Assembly (NCBI GenBank): GCA_002490665.1
Contig: DKUL01000059.1
Coordinates: 47,958 to 111,957 of the forward strand
Source of the DNA: Lachnospiraceae bacterium UBA7205
GTDB taxonomy: Bacteria; Bacillota; Clostridia; Lachnospirales; Lachnospiraceae
Direction: 5' to 3'
DNA length: 64,000 bases
Program-made: the position numbers and the translations under genes
The notes under the pieces: model-generated
The model's database searches: none
What the model saw: the letters and a program-made list of their open reading frames with translations, nothing else
What the model was told of the DNA's origin: nothing
Shown: one piece after another, positions 9,102 through 18,317 of the stretch
Layout of the letters: every line of letters begins with the position of its first letter
How positions within the stretch are numbered: position 1 is the stretch's first letter

Positions 9102-10439
9102 ATGAAGAAGAAAATGTTAAGCATACTTTTATGTCTGACAATGGCGGCAGGGGTAATGACAGGATGCGGCGGCGGAAGTAAGAACAGCGGCTCGCAGACA
9201 GCCTCAAATCAGCAGGCAGCAGACGGTCAGACAGCCTCAAATGACCAAGCGTCTAATCAGGCATCATCCGACCAGCCGTCATCGTCGACCAGCGCAGAAA
9301 CGGTTGTTATATGGGATTACTTTGAGACGGACGCGCAGAAAAACATGATGCAGGACTTGATCAATGGATTTAATGAATCCCAGGACAAATACGAAGCAAC
9401 TCATGTTTATGTACCGTTTGCGGATTACGAGAAACAGCTGACACTGGGAATGGCGTCAGGGGAACTTCCTGATCTGGTTATCTTAGATGGGTGCGGAATG
9501 GCGTCCTTTATCGAGATGGATCTCTTTGGGGATGTATCGAGTGCAAATATCCAGTGGGATGAATACATGGAAGGACCGATGGCATCCACGATGGCAGACG
9601 GAAAACATTACGGGATTCCGTTCGCGACAAACTGTACGGCACTGTTCTACAATAAAGATATTTTTGACGCAGCGGGTATGGCTTATCCGGATGAGAATAC
9701 CACATGGGAAGAATTCCGCGAGATGGCAAAGGCGCTCACAAAGGATGGTGTGACCGGTTTTGGAAATGCGGCGACAGGTACAGACGAGGGTACATTCCAG
9801 TGCCTGCAATGGCTGTACACCGCAGGTGGCGATTATCAGAATATCGGCGCAGGGATTGATGCCTATAAGCTGATGCAGGAGATGGTGGCGGAAGGTTCAT
9901 GGTCTAAGGATTGCGTGAACTGGACACAGTCGGATGCGAACAACAATTTTGTTGCCAGGAACCTTGCCATGCAGCAGAACGGTCCGTGGCAGATACCCGG
10001 AATTGAGAAGGATGCTCCGAACCTGAACTATGGTGTGACAGTTCTGCCCAAGAAGGATGCTTCTTCCGGTCAGGCGACATCCATTCTTGGCGGCGAGAAT
10101 ATGGGTGCGGTGAAGCAGGATAATATGGATGGGGCAATTGCATTTTTGGAGTATTACAATAGGACAGATGTCATGGTGGAATGCATGAAACAGTATGGTT
10201 CATTCCCACCAAAGACTGAGGCGGCACAGGATTCTTACTGGACAGATGACCCAATTCAGAAAGCATTTATTACACAGCTTGACACATCCATCCCGAGAGG
10301 ACCAAGCGCATCATGGCCGGCATATTCAGACGCAATCCAGACAGGCTTTCAGGAGGTCATGATTTCTGCAAAGACTCCTGAGAAAGCGGCAGAAGATACA
10401 CAGGCTGCAGTCGATAAGGTAAAGGCTGCGGAAAAATAA
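9102..10439 (+). CDS. Sugar ABC transporter substrate-binding lipoprotein
   Basis: Binding protein of a carbohydrate ABC importer, 445 residues. The signal peptide ends in a good lipobox (GVMTGC, lipidated Cys22). A flexible Ser/Gln/Ala/Asp-rich linker of about 40 residues follows, then a family 1 binding fold with ELPDLVILDGCGM and SILGGENMGAV. It is followed by a hairpin and then by two permease genes, the standard order for a CUT1 importer. No ATPase gene is present, so a shared MsmK/UgpC-type ATPase elsewhere probably energises it. The surroundings (GH127, arabinose isomerase) point to arabinofuranose-containing oligosaccharides as substrate. Confidence 0.93.
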   Translation: MKKKMLSILLCLTMAAGVMTGCGGGSKNSGSQTASNQQAADGQTASNDQASNQASSDQPSSSTSAETVVIWDYFETDAQKNMMQDLINGFNESQDKYEATHVYVPFADYEKQLTLGMASGELPDLVILDGCGMASFIEMDLFGDVSSANIQWDEYMEGPMASTMADGKHYGIPFATNCTALFYNKDIFDAAGMAYPDENTTWEEFREMAKALTKDGVTGFGNAATGTDEGTFQCLQWLYTAGGDYQNIGAGIDAYKLMQEMVAEGSWSKDCVNWTQSDANNNFVARNLAMQQNGPWQIPGIEKDAPNLNYGVTVLPKKDASSGQATSILGGENMGAVKQDNMDGAIAFLEYYNRTDVMVECMKQYGSFPPKTEAAQDSYWTDDPIQKAFITQLDTSIPRGPSASWPAYSDAIQTGFQEVMISAKTPEKAAEDTQAAVDKVKAAEK

Positions 10440-10461
10440 AAAGGATACTTATACTGTAATC

Positions 10462-10488
10462 AAGGGACAGGTCAACCCTGTCCCTTTT
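10462..10488 (+). terminator. Intra-operon hairpin between binding protein and permeases
   Basis: AAGGGACAGG (10462-10471) pairs with CCTGTCCCTT (10477-10486), followed by TTC. Such a partial terminator or 3' stabilising hairpin commonly gives more binding protein than permease from one transcript. Confidence 0.65.
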
Positions 10489-10526
10489 CATAAAATAATT
10501 TAAAGATAGAGAAAGGATGGCGTGAA

Positions 10527-11432
10527 ATGAATAAAAAGAACCATTTAAGCGTAAAAACAGGTTTTCTATTTGCGCTCCCCGCAGTCGTCTATATGCTGGT
10601 CTTTGTCGGTTATCCGATGATTCAAAACTTTATATTGAGTGTTAAAAACGTGGATGTATATACATTTGCAGATGCATCCAAACAGGAATTTGTCGGTCTC
10701 AAAAATTATTTGGAACTGTTCGATGGAGAGGATTCCATTCTGCTGACAGCAATCTCCAACACATTAATCTTTACGGTGATGTCAATCTTCTTTCAGTTTT
10801 TTATCGGTTTCGGGCTGGCGCTTCTTTTCAACAAGAAGTTCAAGGGCAGTTCCTTTTTCAGGGGTGTTACCATGATATCATGGCTGCTCCCTGTGACGGT
10901 TGCCGGTCTGCTGTTTAAGTTTATGTTTGCAAGCAAGGGCGGCATTATCAACCAGCTCTTCATGTCCCTGCATTTGATTGATGCACCGCTGGAATGGCTG
11001 CTGGAGCCAAAACTTGCAATGATAGCGATTGTGGTGGCAAATATATGGATTGGAATTCCCTTTAATATGATGCTGCTGATTACAGGTCTCACTACCATAC
11101 CAGAGGAAATCTATGAAAGTTCCAAGCTGGACGGCGCAAGTAAATTGCAGACGCTGTTCCTGATTACGATTCCTATGATTAAACCGGCAATCATGTCGGT
11201 GCTGACACTGGGATTCGTCTACACGTTCAAGGTGTTTGATCTGGTGTGGGTTATGACAAAGGGCGGACCAATCAATGCGACAGAGCTGGTGTCCACCTAC
11301 GCATATAAGCTGTCCTTTGACCAGTTCCAGTTCAGCAAGGGTTCAGCGGCGGCAAACATATTGTTCCTGATTCTGTTTGTGGTAGGTATCTTTTACATTA
11401 AACTGATCAATGACGAGGAAGAGGTGATGTGA
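10527..11432 (+). CDS. Sugar ABC transporter permease, MalF/UgpA-like (CUT1)
   Basis: Integral membrane subunit, 301 residues, six predicted helices, the first at about residues 12-34. The EAA loop that contacts the ATPase is present (EIYESSKLDGASKLQTLFLI). It pairs with the following gene, which starts 2 bases after its stop. With the lipoprotein upstream it forms a CUT1 importer for which no ATPase is encoded locally. Confidence 0.94.
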   Translation: MNKKNHLSVKTGFLFALPAVVYMLVFVGYPMIQNFILSVKNVDVYTFADASKQEFVGLKNYLELFDGEDSILLTAISNTLIFTVMSIFFQFFIGFGLALLFNKKFKGSSFFRGVTMISWLLPVTVAGLLFKFMFASKGGIINQLFMSLHLIDAPLEWLLEPKLAMIAIVVANIWIGIPFNMMLLITGLTTIPEEIYESSKLDGASKLQTLFLITIPMIKPAIMSVLTLGFVYTFKVFDLVWVMTKGGPINATELVSTYAYKLSFDQFQFSKGSAAANILFLILFVVGIFYIKLINDEEEVM

Positions 11433-11433
11433 T

Positions 11434-12264
11434 ATGAAGAATGAAAAAGGCAATTGGAAATATTTTATCATTGGCGCGATTGTATTTGTAATCTTTATTT
11501 TCCCACTATACTGGATGGTTGTCACGGCGCTCAAGACGCAGGTTGAGATATTCCAGATTCCGACACCGCTGTGGCCGAAAGACCTGACCTTTGAAGCCTT
11601 TGCAGACCAGATGTCCTCTTCCAGCGATACCTTTCAGGGATTTAAGAATAGTCTGATTATCGGATGCGGTGCTACGATTATTTCTACGATACTGTCCATT
11701 CCGGCAGCATATGGACTGGCAAGATTTAAGTTCAAGGGAAGGAAGCTGTTGATTCTATTTTTCTTAATGACGCAAATGCTTCCGTCCACTCTGATTCTTA
11801 CTTCGCTGTACATCATGTTTTCGCGCATGGGGCTTTTGAATTCCTATCTGGCACCGATCCTTGCGGATGCGACACTCGGAATACCGTTTAGTATTATTAT
11901 ACTGAGGACATATTTCCTGTCCATTCCGAAGGAGCTGGACGAAGCAGCGAAGATCGACGGCTGTAACAGCATCACTTCGTTTACCAAAATCATGCTCCCA
12001 ATTGCAAAACCGGGTGTTGTTGTGGCAGCGGTGTTTTCTTTTGTGTATGCATGGGGAGATTTGATTTACGGAATTACCTTTATTACAGATCCAACGAAAC
12101 GCCCGATTACATCCAGCATTTATAATTACGTGCAGCAGTACCAGACGTTGTGGAACGCAACGATGGCATTTGGTATCATTGCCATCATGCCGGTCGTATT
12201 AATCTTTATATTTATGCAGAAATATATCGTCAGCGGTTTGACAAACGGCGCTGTCAAAGCATAG
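11434..12264 (+). CDS. Sugar ABC transporter permease, MalG/UgpE-like (CUT1)
   Basis: Second permease, 276 residues, six helices. The EAA motif reads ELDEAAKIDGCNSITSFTKI and the C-terminus YIVSGLTNGAVKA is typical of MalG-type subunits. The gene follows its partner by one codon spacing and is 12 bases ahead of the GH127 gene, so import and hydrolysis are co-expressed. Confidence 0.94.
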   Translation: MKNEKGNWKYFIIGAIVFVIFIFPLYWMVVTALKTQVEIFQIPTPLWPKDLTFEAFADQMSSSSDTFQGFKNSLIIGCGATIISTILSIPAAYGLARFKFKGRKLLILFFLMTQMLPSTLILTSLYIMFSRMGLLNSYLAPILADATLGIPFSIIILRTYFLSIPKELDEAAKIDGCNSITSFTKIMLPIAKPGVVVAAVFSFVYAWGDLIYGITFITDPTKRPITSSIYNYVQQYQTLWNATMAFGIIAIMPVVLIFIFMQKYIVSGLTNGAVKA

Positions 12265-12276
12265 GAGGTAATCGGA

Positions 12277-14217
12277 ATGGAACAACAGAAACTGCATTCA
12301 ATTGACTTAAAAAAAATAAGGATAAAGGATTCATTTTGGTCAAAGCATGTAAATCTGGTCAAAGATGAGATTATCCCTTACCAGTGGGATGCCATGAATG
12401 ACCGTATTCCGGGCGCAGAGCCGTCACACTGCCTTGATAATTTTGCGATTGCGGCAGGAAGGCAGACAGGAGAACATTACGGGGCAGTATTTCAGGATAC
12501 GGATATCGCAAAATGGCTGGAGGCTGTCGGATTTTCCCTGGCGGCAAATGCAGACAGTAAACTGGAGGAAACGGCTGATGAGGTGATTGACCTGATTGCA
12601 GAGGCACAGCAGGACGACGGTTATCTGGATACCTATTTCATCATCAAGGAGCCGAACCGCAAGTGGAAAAACCTTTGCGAAGGACATGAGCTTTATACGG
12701 CGGGGCACATGATGGAAGCCGCCGTAGCTTATTATCAGGGAACGGGAAAGGAGAAATTCCTGAACGTGGTTAAAAAACTTGCTGACCTGCTCTGTGAGAC
12801 ATTTGGGGAAGAAGAGGGAAAAATCCATGCATACCCCGGGCATCAGGAGGTAGAAGTCGGACTGATTAAGCTCTATTATGTGACGGGGGAGCGCAGGTAT
12901 CTGGACCTTGCAAAATACTTTATTGATGCGCGGGGCGTGGGCGAGAATTATTTCCTGCGGGAAAGAAAAGAACCCGGTTATCGGAATATCTTTCCGGAGC
13001 TTGTCGATTACCAGCCCACTTATTCGCAGTCAGACCGCCCCGTGCGGGAACAGAATGCTGCCGAAGGGCACGCAGTCAGGGCGGCATACATGTATTCAGC
13101 CATGGCGGAGCTTGCCTATGAATATCAGGATCAGGAGCTGATGGACGCGTGCGTCAGGCTCTGGAATAATATTGTGGGAAAGCAGATGTATATCACCGGC
13201 GGCATTGGTGCGTCCGGCATTCTTGAGCGGTTTACCACGGACTATGACCTGCCCAACGACTGCAATTATTCTGAGTCCTGTGCGTCGATTGGGCTTGCCA
13301 TGTTTGGTATTCGTATGGCAAATATCACAAGGGATGCCGCCTATATTGATACGGTGGAGAGGGCGCTTTACAACACGGTGCTTGCCGGTATCGCGCTGGA
13401 CGGAAAGAGTTTCTTTTACGTGAATCCCCTTGAAGTATGGCCGGACAACTGCATGGAGCGTACTTCTAAGGAGCATGTGAAGCCAGTCCGGCAGAAATGG
13501 TTTGGCGTCGCGTGCTGCCCTCCCAATATTGCAAGGACGCTGGCGTCAATGGGACAGTATATCTATTCGGCAGGGGAAGCGGAGCTGTATGTCAATTTGT
13601 TTATTTCGAATGAGGCAGAGATTGATTTAGGCAGTGTGTCCGTACAGGCAGAAATTAATACAAAGTTTCCGTTTGAAAATGAGGTGGAAATTACAGTGAA
13701 CCATGTTCCGCTTGACGGGATGACACTCGCGGTCAGAATCCCGCAGTATGCCCGCAATTATCAGGTGATGACGGACGGTAAGGCGGCAGCGTACTGTGTA
13801 GAGAAAGGGTATGCGCTGCTTACACTGGACAAAGACATCAGGATTACCGTCTCCTTTGAGGCGCCGGCAGAGTATGTCCGTGCAAATCCGAATGTGCGCG
13901 CGGACTGCGGAAAGGCGGCAGTCGTCAGGGGACCTCTCGTGTACTGTCTCGAGGAGATTGACAATGGAAAGAATTTGTCGGAGCTGTATGTAGATACGTC
14001 CAGAGAAATAGAAGAAACAGATTCGGAACTTTTCGGCGGTATTAAAAAGCTGACACTGAAAGGAAAACGCATTGGAGAAGCGGACTGGAATGAGGGTGAA
14101 CTCTACGGCAGGCATCCGCTGACACTGACAGATGTCACATTGCAGGCAATCCCTTATGCGTATTGGAATAACCGGGGCATGGGAGAGATGACGGTGTGGG
14201 TGAGAGAACTGGTGTAG
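12277..14217 (+). CDS. Beta-L-arabinofuranosidase, GH127 (HypBA1-like)
   Basis: Hydrolase of 646 residues that removes beta-L-arabinofuranosyl units. By comparison with Bifidobacterium HypBA1, the zinc ligands Glu333, Cys335, Cys413 and Cys414 are present (YSESCAS and VACCPPN), with Cys413 as likely nucleophile and Glu317 (ILERF) as acid/base. There is no signal peptide, so the enzyme acts in the cytoplasm on imported oligosaccharides. It is flanked by the importer genes and arabinose isomerase, which supports the assignment. The exact linkage (for example beta-1,2 hydroxyproline-linked or pectic/arabinogalactan side chains) cannot be read from the sequence. Confidence 0.92.
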   Translation: MEQQKLHSIDLKKIRIKDSFWSKHVNLVKDEIIPYQWDAMNDRIPGAEPSHCLDNFAIAAGRQTGEHYGAVFQDTDIAKWLEAVGFSLAANADSKLEETADEVIDLIAEAQQDDGYLDTYFIIKEPNRKWKNLCEGHELYTAGHMMEAAVAYYQGTGKEKFLNVVKKLADLLCETFGEEEGKIHAYPGHQEVEVGLIKLYYVTGERRYLDLAKYFIDARGVGENYFLRERKEPGYRNIFPELVDYQPTYSQSDRPVREQNAAEGHAVRAAYMYSAMAELAYEYQDQELMDACVRLWNNIVGKQMYITGGIGASGILERFTTDYDLPNDCNYSESCASIGLAMFGIRMANITRDAAYIDTVERALYNTVLAGIALDGKSFFYVNPLEVWPDNCMERTSKEHVKPVRQKWFGVACCPPNIARTLASMGQYIYSAGEAELYVNLFISNEAEIDLGSVSVQAEINTKFPFENEVEITVNHVPLDGMTLAVRIPQYARNYQVMTDGKAAAYCVEKGYALLTLDKDIRITVSFEAPAEYVRANPNVRADCGKAAVVRGPLVYCLEEIDNGKNLSELYVDTSREIEETDSELFGGIKKLTLKGKRIGEADWNEGELYGRHPLTLTDVTLQAIPYAYWNNRGMGEMTVWVRELV

Positions 14218-14265
14218 GATTCAACAAGGTGAATAACACAAAAATGTATATCAGGAGGACAAATC

Positions 14266-15762
14266 ATGTTGGAAATAAAGAATTACAAATTTTGGTTTTG
14301 TACAGGTTCACAGGACCTGTATGGAGAGGAATGCTTAAAAAATGTGGCGGAGCATTCAAAAAAGATCGTGGATGTGTTAAATACATTCGGGAAACTGCCT
14401 TTTGAAGTCGTGTGGAAGCCGACGTTGATTGATCAGGCGTCAATCAGGCGGACTTTTAACGAGGCAAACAATGATGGGGAATGTGCAGGCATTATCACGT
14501 GGATGCATACTTTTTCACCTGCAAAGATGTGGATTATCGGCCTTCAGGAGTATCACAAGCCATTGTGCCATCTGCACACGCAGTTTAACATGGAAATTCC
14601 GTATGATACCATTGACATGGATTTCATGAATGAAAACCAGTCTGCCCATGGTGACAGGGAATACGGTCATATTGTCAGCCGTATGGGGATAGAGCGCAAA
14701 ATTATCGTAGGTCATTTCACCAATGAGGGCGTACAGGAAAAACTGGCGGACTGGATGCGCACGGCAGTCGGCATCATGGAATCTTCCCATATCCGTGTTG
14801 TCCGTATTGCGGACAACATGAGAAACGTAGCCGTGACAGAAGGCGATAAAGTGGAGGCACAGATAAAGTTCGGCTGGGAAATTGATGCGTATCCGGTCAA
14901 TGAAATCGTAGAATATGTGGATGCTGTCTCCCAGGCGGACAGGGATGCGCTCGTGGAAGAATACTACGGCAAATATGAAATCCTTCTGGAAGGCAGGGAT
15001 GAAAAAGAGTTTCGGGAGCATGTTGCCGTACAGGCGGGGATTGAGCTTGGTTTTGAAAAGTTTTTGACAGAGAAGAATTATCAGGCAGTTGTGACGCATT
15101 TTGGTGATTTGGGAGGCTTAAAACAGCTTCCGGGGCTTGCAATACAGAGGCTGATGGAAAAAGGATATGGATTTGGCGCGGAAGGGGACTGGAAGACTGC
15201 GGCAATGGTGCGCCTTATGAAACTGATGTCGGCAAATACACCGAACGCAAAAGGAACTTCTTTCATGGAGGACTACACATATAACCTTGTTCCGGGCAAA
15301 GAGGGCATTTTGCAGGCGCATATGCTTGAGGTATGCCCGACAATTTCGGACGGCTCGGTTGCCATCAAGTGCCAGCCGCTCTCCATGGGCGACAGGGAAG
15401 ATCCGGCTCGTTTGGTATTTACAAGCAAGACCGGCCCGGCAGTGGCAACTTCCCTGATTGATCTCGGAACCCGTTTCCGTCTGATTATCAATGCGGTTGA
15501 CTGCAAAAAGTGCGAGAAACCCATGCCAAAACTTCCTGTAGCGACAGCATTCTGGACGCCACAGCCTTCTTTGGAGGTTGGCGCACAGGCATGGCTTCTT
15601 GCGGGCGGCGCACACCATACGGCATTTTCCTATGACCTGACCGTGGAACAGTTGGAGGACTGGGCAGCGGCAATGGGAATTGAGAGCGTTGTCATAGATA
15701 ACAATACGACAATCCGTGATTTTAAGAATGTACTTAGATGGAATTCCTTTGCATATCGTTAA
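14266..15762 (+). CDS. araA: L-arabinose isomerase
   Basis: Converts L-arabinose to L-ribulose. It is 498 residues, the usual size for the family. The N-terminal block YKFWFCTGSQDLYGEECL is characteristic, as is GTSFMEDYTYNL containing a metal-binding Glu. His residues in VCPTISDG-flanking and GGAHHTAFS blocks match the family. The start has a clear TCAGGAGG. It follows GH127 and precedes the kinase, so free arabinose released in the cytoplasm is processed at once. Confidence 0.97.
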   Translation: MLEIKNYKFWFCTGSQDLYGEECLKNVAEHSKKIVDVLNTFGKLPFEVVWKPTLIDQASIRRTFNEANNDGECAGIITWMHTFSPAKMWIIGLQEYHKPLCHLHTQFNMEIPYDTIDMDFMNENQSAHGDREYGHIVSRMGIERKIIVGHFTNEGVQEKLADWMRTAVGIMESSHIRVVRIADNMRNVAVTEGDKVEAQIKFGWEIDAYPVNEIVEYVDAVSQADRDALVEEYYGKYEILLEGRDEKEFREHVAVQAGIELGFEKFLTEKNYQAVVTHFGDLGGLKQLPGLAIQRLMEKGYGFGAEGDWKTAAMVRLMKLMSANTPNAKGTSFMEDYTYNLVPGKEGILQAHMLEVCPTISDGSVAIKCQPLSMGDREDPARLVFTSKTGPAVATSLIDLGTRFRLIINAVDCKKCEKPMPKLPVATAFWTPQPSLEVGAQAWLLAGGAHHTAFSYDLTVEQLEDWAAAMGIESVVIDNNTTIRDFKNVLRWNSFAYR

Positions 15763-15804
15763 AACATTCAATGGAAAACCGACTGGGCAGGAATGGAGGA
15801 AGAA

Positions 15805-17439
15805 ATGGAAGGCAGCGGAGAAATTAAGAGAGCCATAACAGAGGGAAAGACTGCGCTTGGGATTGAGTTTGGTTCGACAAGGATTAAGGCAGTTCTTGTG
15901 ACGCAAGATCATGTTCCCATAGCTTCCGGCAGCCATGAGTGGGAAAACCAGCTTGAGGGAAATATCTGGACATACAGCCTTGATGATATATGGAAGGGCT
16001 TGCAGGATGCTTATGCGCAGATGGCAGGGGATGTAAAAAAACAGTATGGAGAAACGCTGACTACGACGGGCGCAATTGGTTTCAGCGGTATGATGCACGG
16101 TTATATGGCATTTGACAAAAACGGTGAATTGCTGGTTTCTTTCCGCACATGGCGCAATACGATTACGGAAATGGCGGCGCAGAAGCTGACAGAAGAATTT
16201 CACTATAATATTCCCCAGAGGTGGAGTATTGCCCATTTGTATCAGGCGATTTTAAACGGTGAGGAGCATGTAAAGGATATTGCCTTTCTGACGACGCTGG
16301 CAGGCTACATTCACTGGAAGTTGACCGGAGAAAAAGTGCTCGGCGTGGGAGAGGCTTCCGGTATGTTTCCGATTGATGTGCAGACGAAAGACTTTGATAA
16401 GAATATGATAGGGCGTTTTGACAAAATGACGGCAGACAGAAATTTTCCATGGACGCTTTCCCAAATTCTTCCAAAAGTTCTGGTGGCAGGGGAGCACGCA
16501 GGAAACCTGACGGAAGAGGGGAGCAGACTGCTGGATGTGAGCGGCAATCTGAAGGCGGGGATTCCGCTCTGTCCGCCGGAAGGCGACGCAGGAACGGGAA
16601 TGGCGGCGACCAACAGCATTGCAAAGCGCACTGGGAATGTATCCGCAGGAACCAGTATTTTTGCAATGATTGTTTTGGAAAAAGAGCTGACGAAAGTATA
16701 TCCTGAAATTGACCTTGTCACGACACCCGATGGGAATCTGGTAGGAATGGTACACTGCAATAACTGCACTTCCGATCTGAATGCGTGGGTAAATCTTTTT
16801 AAGGAATTTGCAGAGAGCCTTGGCATGAAAGTGGATAGAAATGCGTTATTCGGAACATTATACAAAAAAGCGCTGGAAGGCGATGCTGCGTGCGGAGGCC
16901 TGCTTGCCTATAATTACGTTTCAGGGGAACCCGTTACCGGATTTGCGGAAGGAAGGCCGCTCTTTGTGCGGACGCCGGAGAGCAGTTTTAATCTTGCAAA
17001 TTTTATGCGTGTCAATCTGTTTACCGCGCTTGCGTCCTTAAAAGTGGGACTTGATATCATGCTGAAAGAAGAGGGTGTCCGGGTAGACAGGATTTTTGGC
17101 CACGGCGGACTTTTCAAGACAAAAGAAGTGGGGCAGAGGATTATGGCGGCAGCGATGAATGCGCCGGTTTCCGTGATGGAGACTGCGGGAGAAGGCGGCG
17201 CGTGGGGAATTGCTCTGCTGGCATCTTATATGCTTCATAAAGAAAAGGGGGAGTCGCTGGACGCTTACCTGCAAAACAAAGTGTTTGCCGGGCAGACAGG
17301 GGAAGAAATGCAGCCGTCGCAGGCGGACGTGGACGGTTTTGATATCTTTATCGAGCGTTATAAAAAAGGATTTTCCATTGAACGTGCAGCGGTCGAGCAT
17401 CTAAGAAACGAGTACTGGAACTGCAATATTGACTTGTAG
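15805..17439 (+). CDS. FGGY-family carbohydrate kinase, probable L-ribulokinase
   Basis: Sugar kinase of the FGGY family, 544 residues from ATG 15805, which has GGAGGA at 15795-15800; an ATG at 15793 is also open but lacks a site. The N-terminal phosphate-binding loop is LGIEFGSTRIKAVLV, and the C-terminal half shows the HGGLFKTKEVGQRIMAAAMN adenosine-site block and GEGGAWGIALLASY. It sits between arabinose isomerase and transketolase, so its substrate is most likely L-ribulose. It belongs to the clostridial type rather than to classical AraB, so the assignment rests partly on context. Confidence 0.88.
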   Translation: MEGSGEIKRAITEGKTALGIEFGSTRIKAVLVTQDHVPIASGSHEWENQLEGNIWTYSLDDIWKGLQDAYAQMAGDVKKQYGETLTTTGAIGFSGMMHGYMAFDKNGELLVSFRTWRNTITEMAAQKLTEEFHYNIPQRWSIAHLYQAILNGEEHVKDIAFLTTLAGYIHWKLTGEKVLGVGEASGMFPIDVQTKDFDKNMIGRFDKMTADRNFPWTLSQILPKVLVAGEHAGNLTEEGSRLLDVSGNLKAGIPLCPPEGDAGTGMAATNSIAKRTGNVSAGTSIFAMIVLEKELTKVYPEIDLVTTPDGNLVGMVHCNNCTSDLNAWVNLFKEFAESLGMKVDRNALFGTLYKKALEGDAACGGLLAYNYVSGEPVTGFAEGRPLFVRTPESSFNLANFMRVNLFTALASLKVGLDIMLKEEGVRVDRIFGHGGLFKTKEVGQRIMAAAMNAPVSVMETAGEGGAWGIALLASYMLHKEKGESLDAYLQNKVFAGQTGEEMQPSQADVDGFDIFIERYKKGFSIERAAVEHLRNEYWNCNIDL

Positions 17440-17480
17440 GTATGAAGCAACGTATAAAACGCTTCGGGATGGAGGAAAAA

Positions 17481-18317
17481 ATGAATAACTTAGAACTTGC
17501 AAAGGCAGCAAATGAAGTCCGCAAAGGAATTGTGACCAGCGTGCACAGCGCAAAAGCAGGGCATCCGGGCGGTTCACTTTCCGCAGCAGATATTTTCACG
17601 TTTCTGTATTTTGAGGAAATGAATATAGATCCGAAAAATCCGAAGAAAGAAGACAGGGACCGTTTTGTGCTGTCCAAAGGACATACGGCACCGGGACTTT
17701 ATGCTGCTTTGGCAAACAGGGGATTTTTTCCTGTAGAGGATTTAAAGACACTCCGTAAATTAGGCTCTTATCTTCAGGGGCATCCTGATATGAAACACAT
17801 TCCGGGTGTGGATATGTCCAGCGGTTCCCTGGGACAAGGGATTTCCGCAGCAGTGGGCATGGCGCTTGGCGCTAAAATGGACCGCAAAGCTTTTAGGGTA
17901 TATACACTTCTGGGAGATGGCGAGCTTGAAGAAGGACAGGTCTGGGAGGCATCAATGTTTGCCGGACATAGAAAACTGGATAATCTCTGCGTGATTATAG
18001 ATAATAATGGCTTGCAGATTGACGGTAAAGTTGAGGATGTGTGTTCCCCGTATCCGATTGACAAGAAATTTGAGGCATTCAACTTTCATGTAATCAATGT
18101 GGATGCGCATGATTTTGAGGCTTTAAGGGCGGCATTCAAAGAAGCAAGGGAAATGAAAGGAATGCCGACGGCGATTATCGCACACAGCCTGAAAGGAAAA
18201 GGCGTTTCTTTCATGGAAGGAAACTGTGGCTGGCATGGCAAGGCGCCAAATGATGAAGAATACGCGATCGCAATGGCAGACCTTGAGAAAGTGGGGGCAG
18301 AATTATGTCAGAAGTAA
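17481..18317 (+). CDS. Transketolase, N-terminal subunit
   Basis: Thiamine-diphosphate-binding half of a split transketolase, 278 residues. GGAGG at 17471-17475 selects ATG 17481 over an in-frame ATG at 17442. ThDP/Mg site: LLGDGELEEGQVWEA ... NNGLQ. The early SVHSAKAGHPGGSLSAADIF block is typical. It overlaps the C-terminal subunit gene by 13 bases. The enzyme takes xylulose 5-phosphate from the pentose route into the non-oxidative pentose phosphate pathway. Confidence 0.95.
   Translation: MNNLELAKAANEVRKGIVTSVHSAKAGHPGGSLSAADIFTFLYFEEMNIDPKNPKKEDRDRFVLSKGHTAPGLYAALANRGFFPVEDLKTLRKLGSYLQGHPDMKHIPGVDMSSGSLGQGISAAVGMALGAKMDRKAFRVYTLLGDGELEEGQVWEASMFAGHRKLDNLCVIIDNNGLQIDGKVEDVCSPYPIDKKFEAFNFHVINVDAHDFEALRAAFKEAREMKGMPTAIIAHSLKGKGVSFMEGNCGWHGKAPNDEEYAIAMADLEKVGAELCQK

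Noticed and set aside
15118..16236. Long minus-strand open frame (372 codons) across araA and the kinase gene
   Set aside because: It lies antisense to two well supported genes, has no ribosome binding site and shows no domain; open by codon bias.
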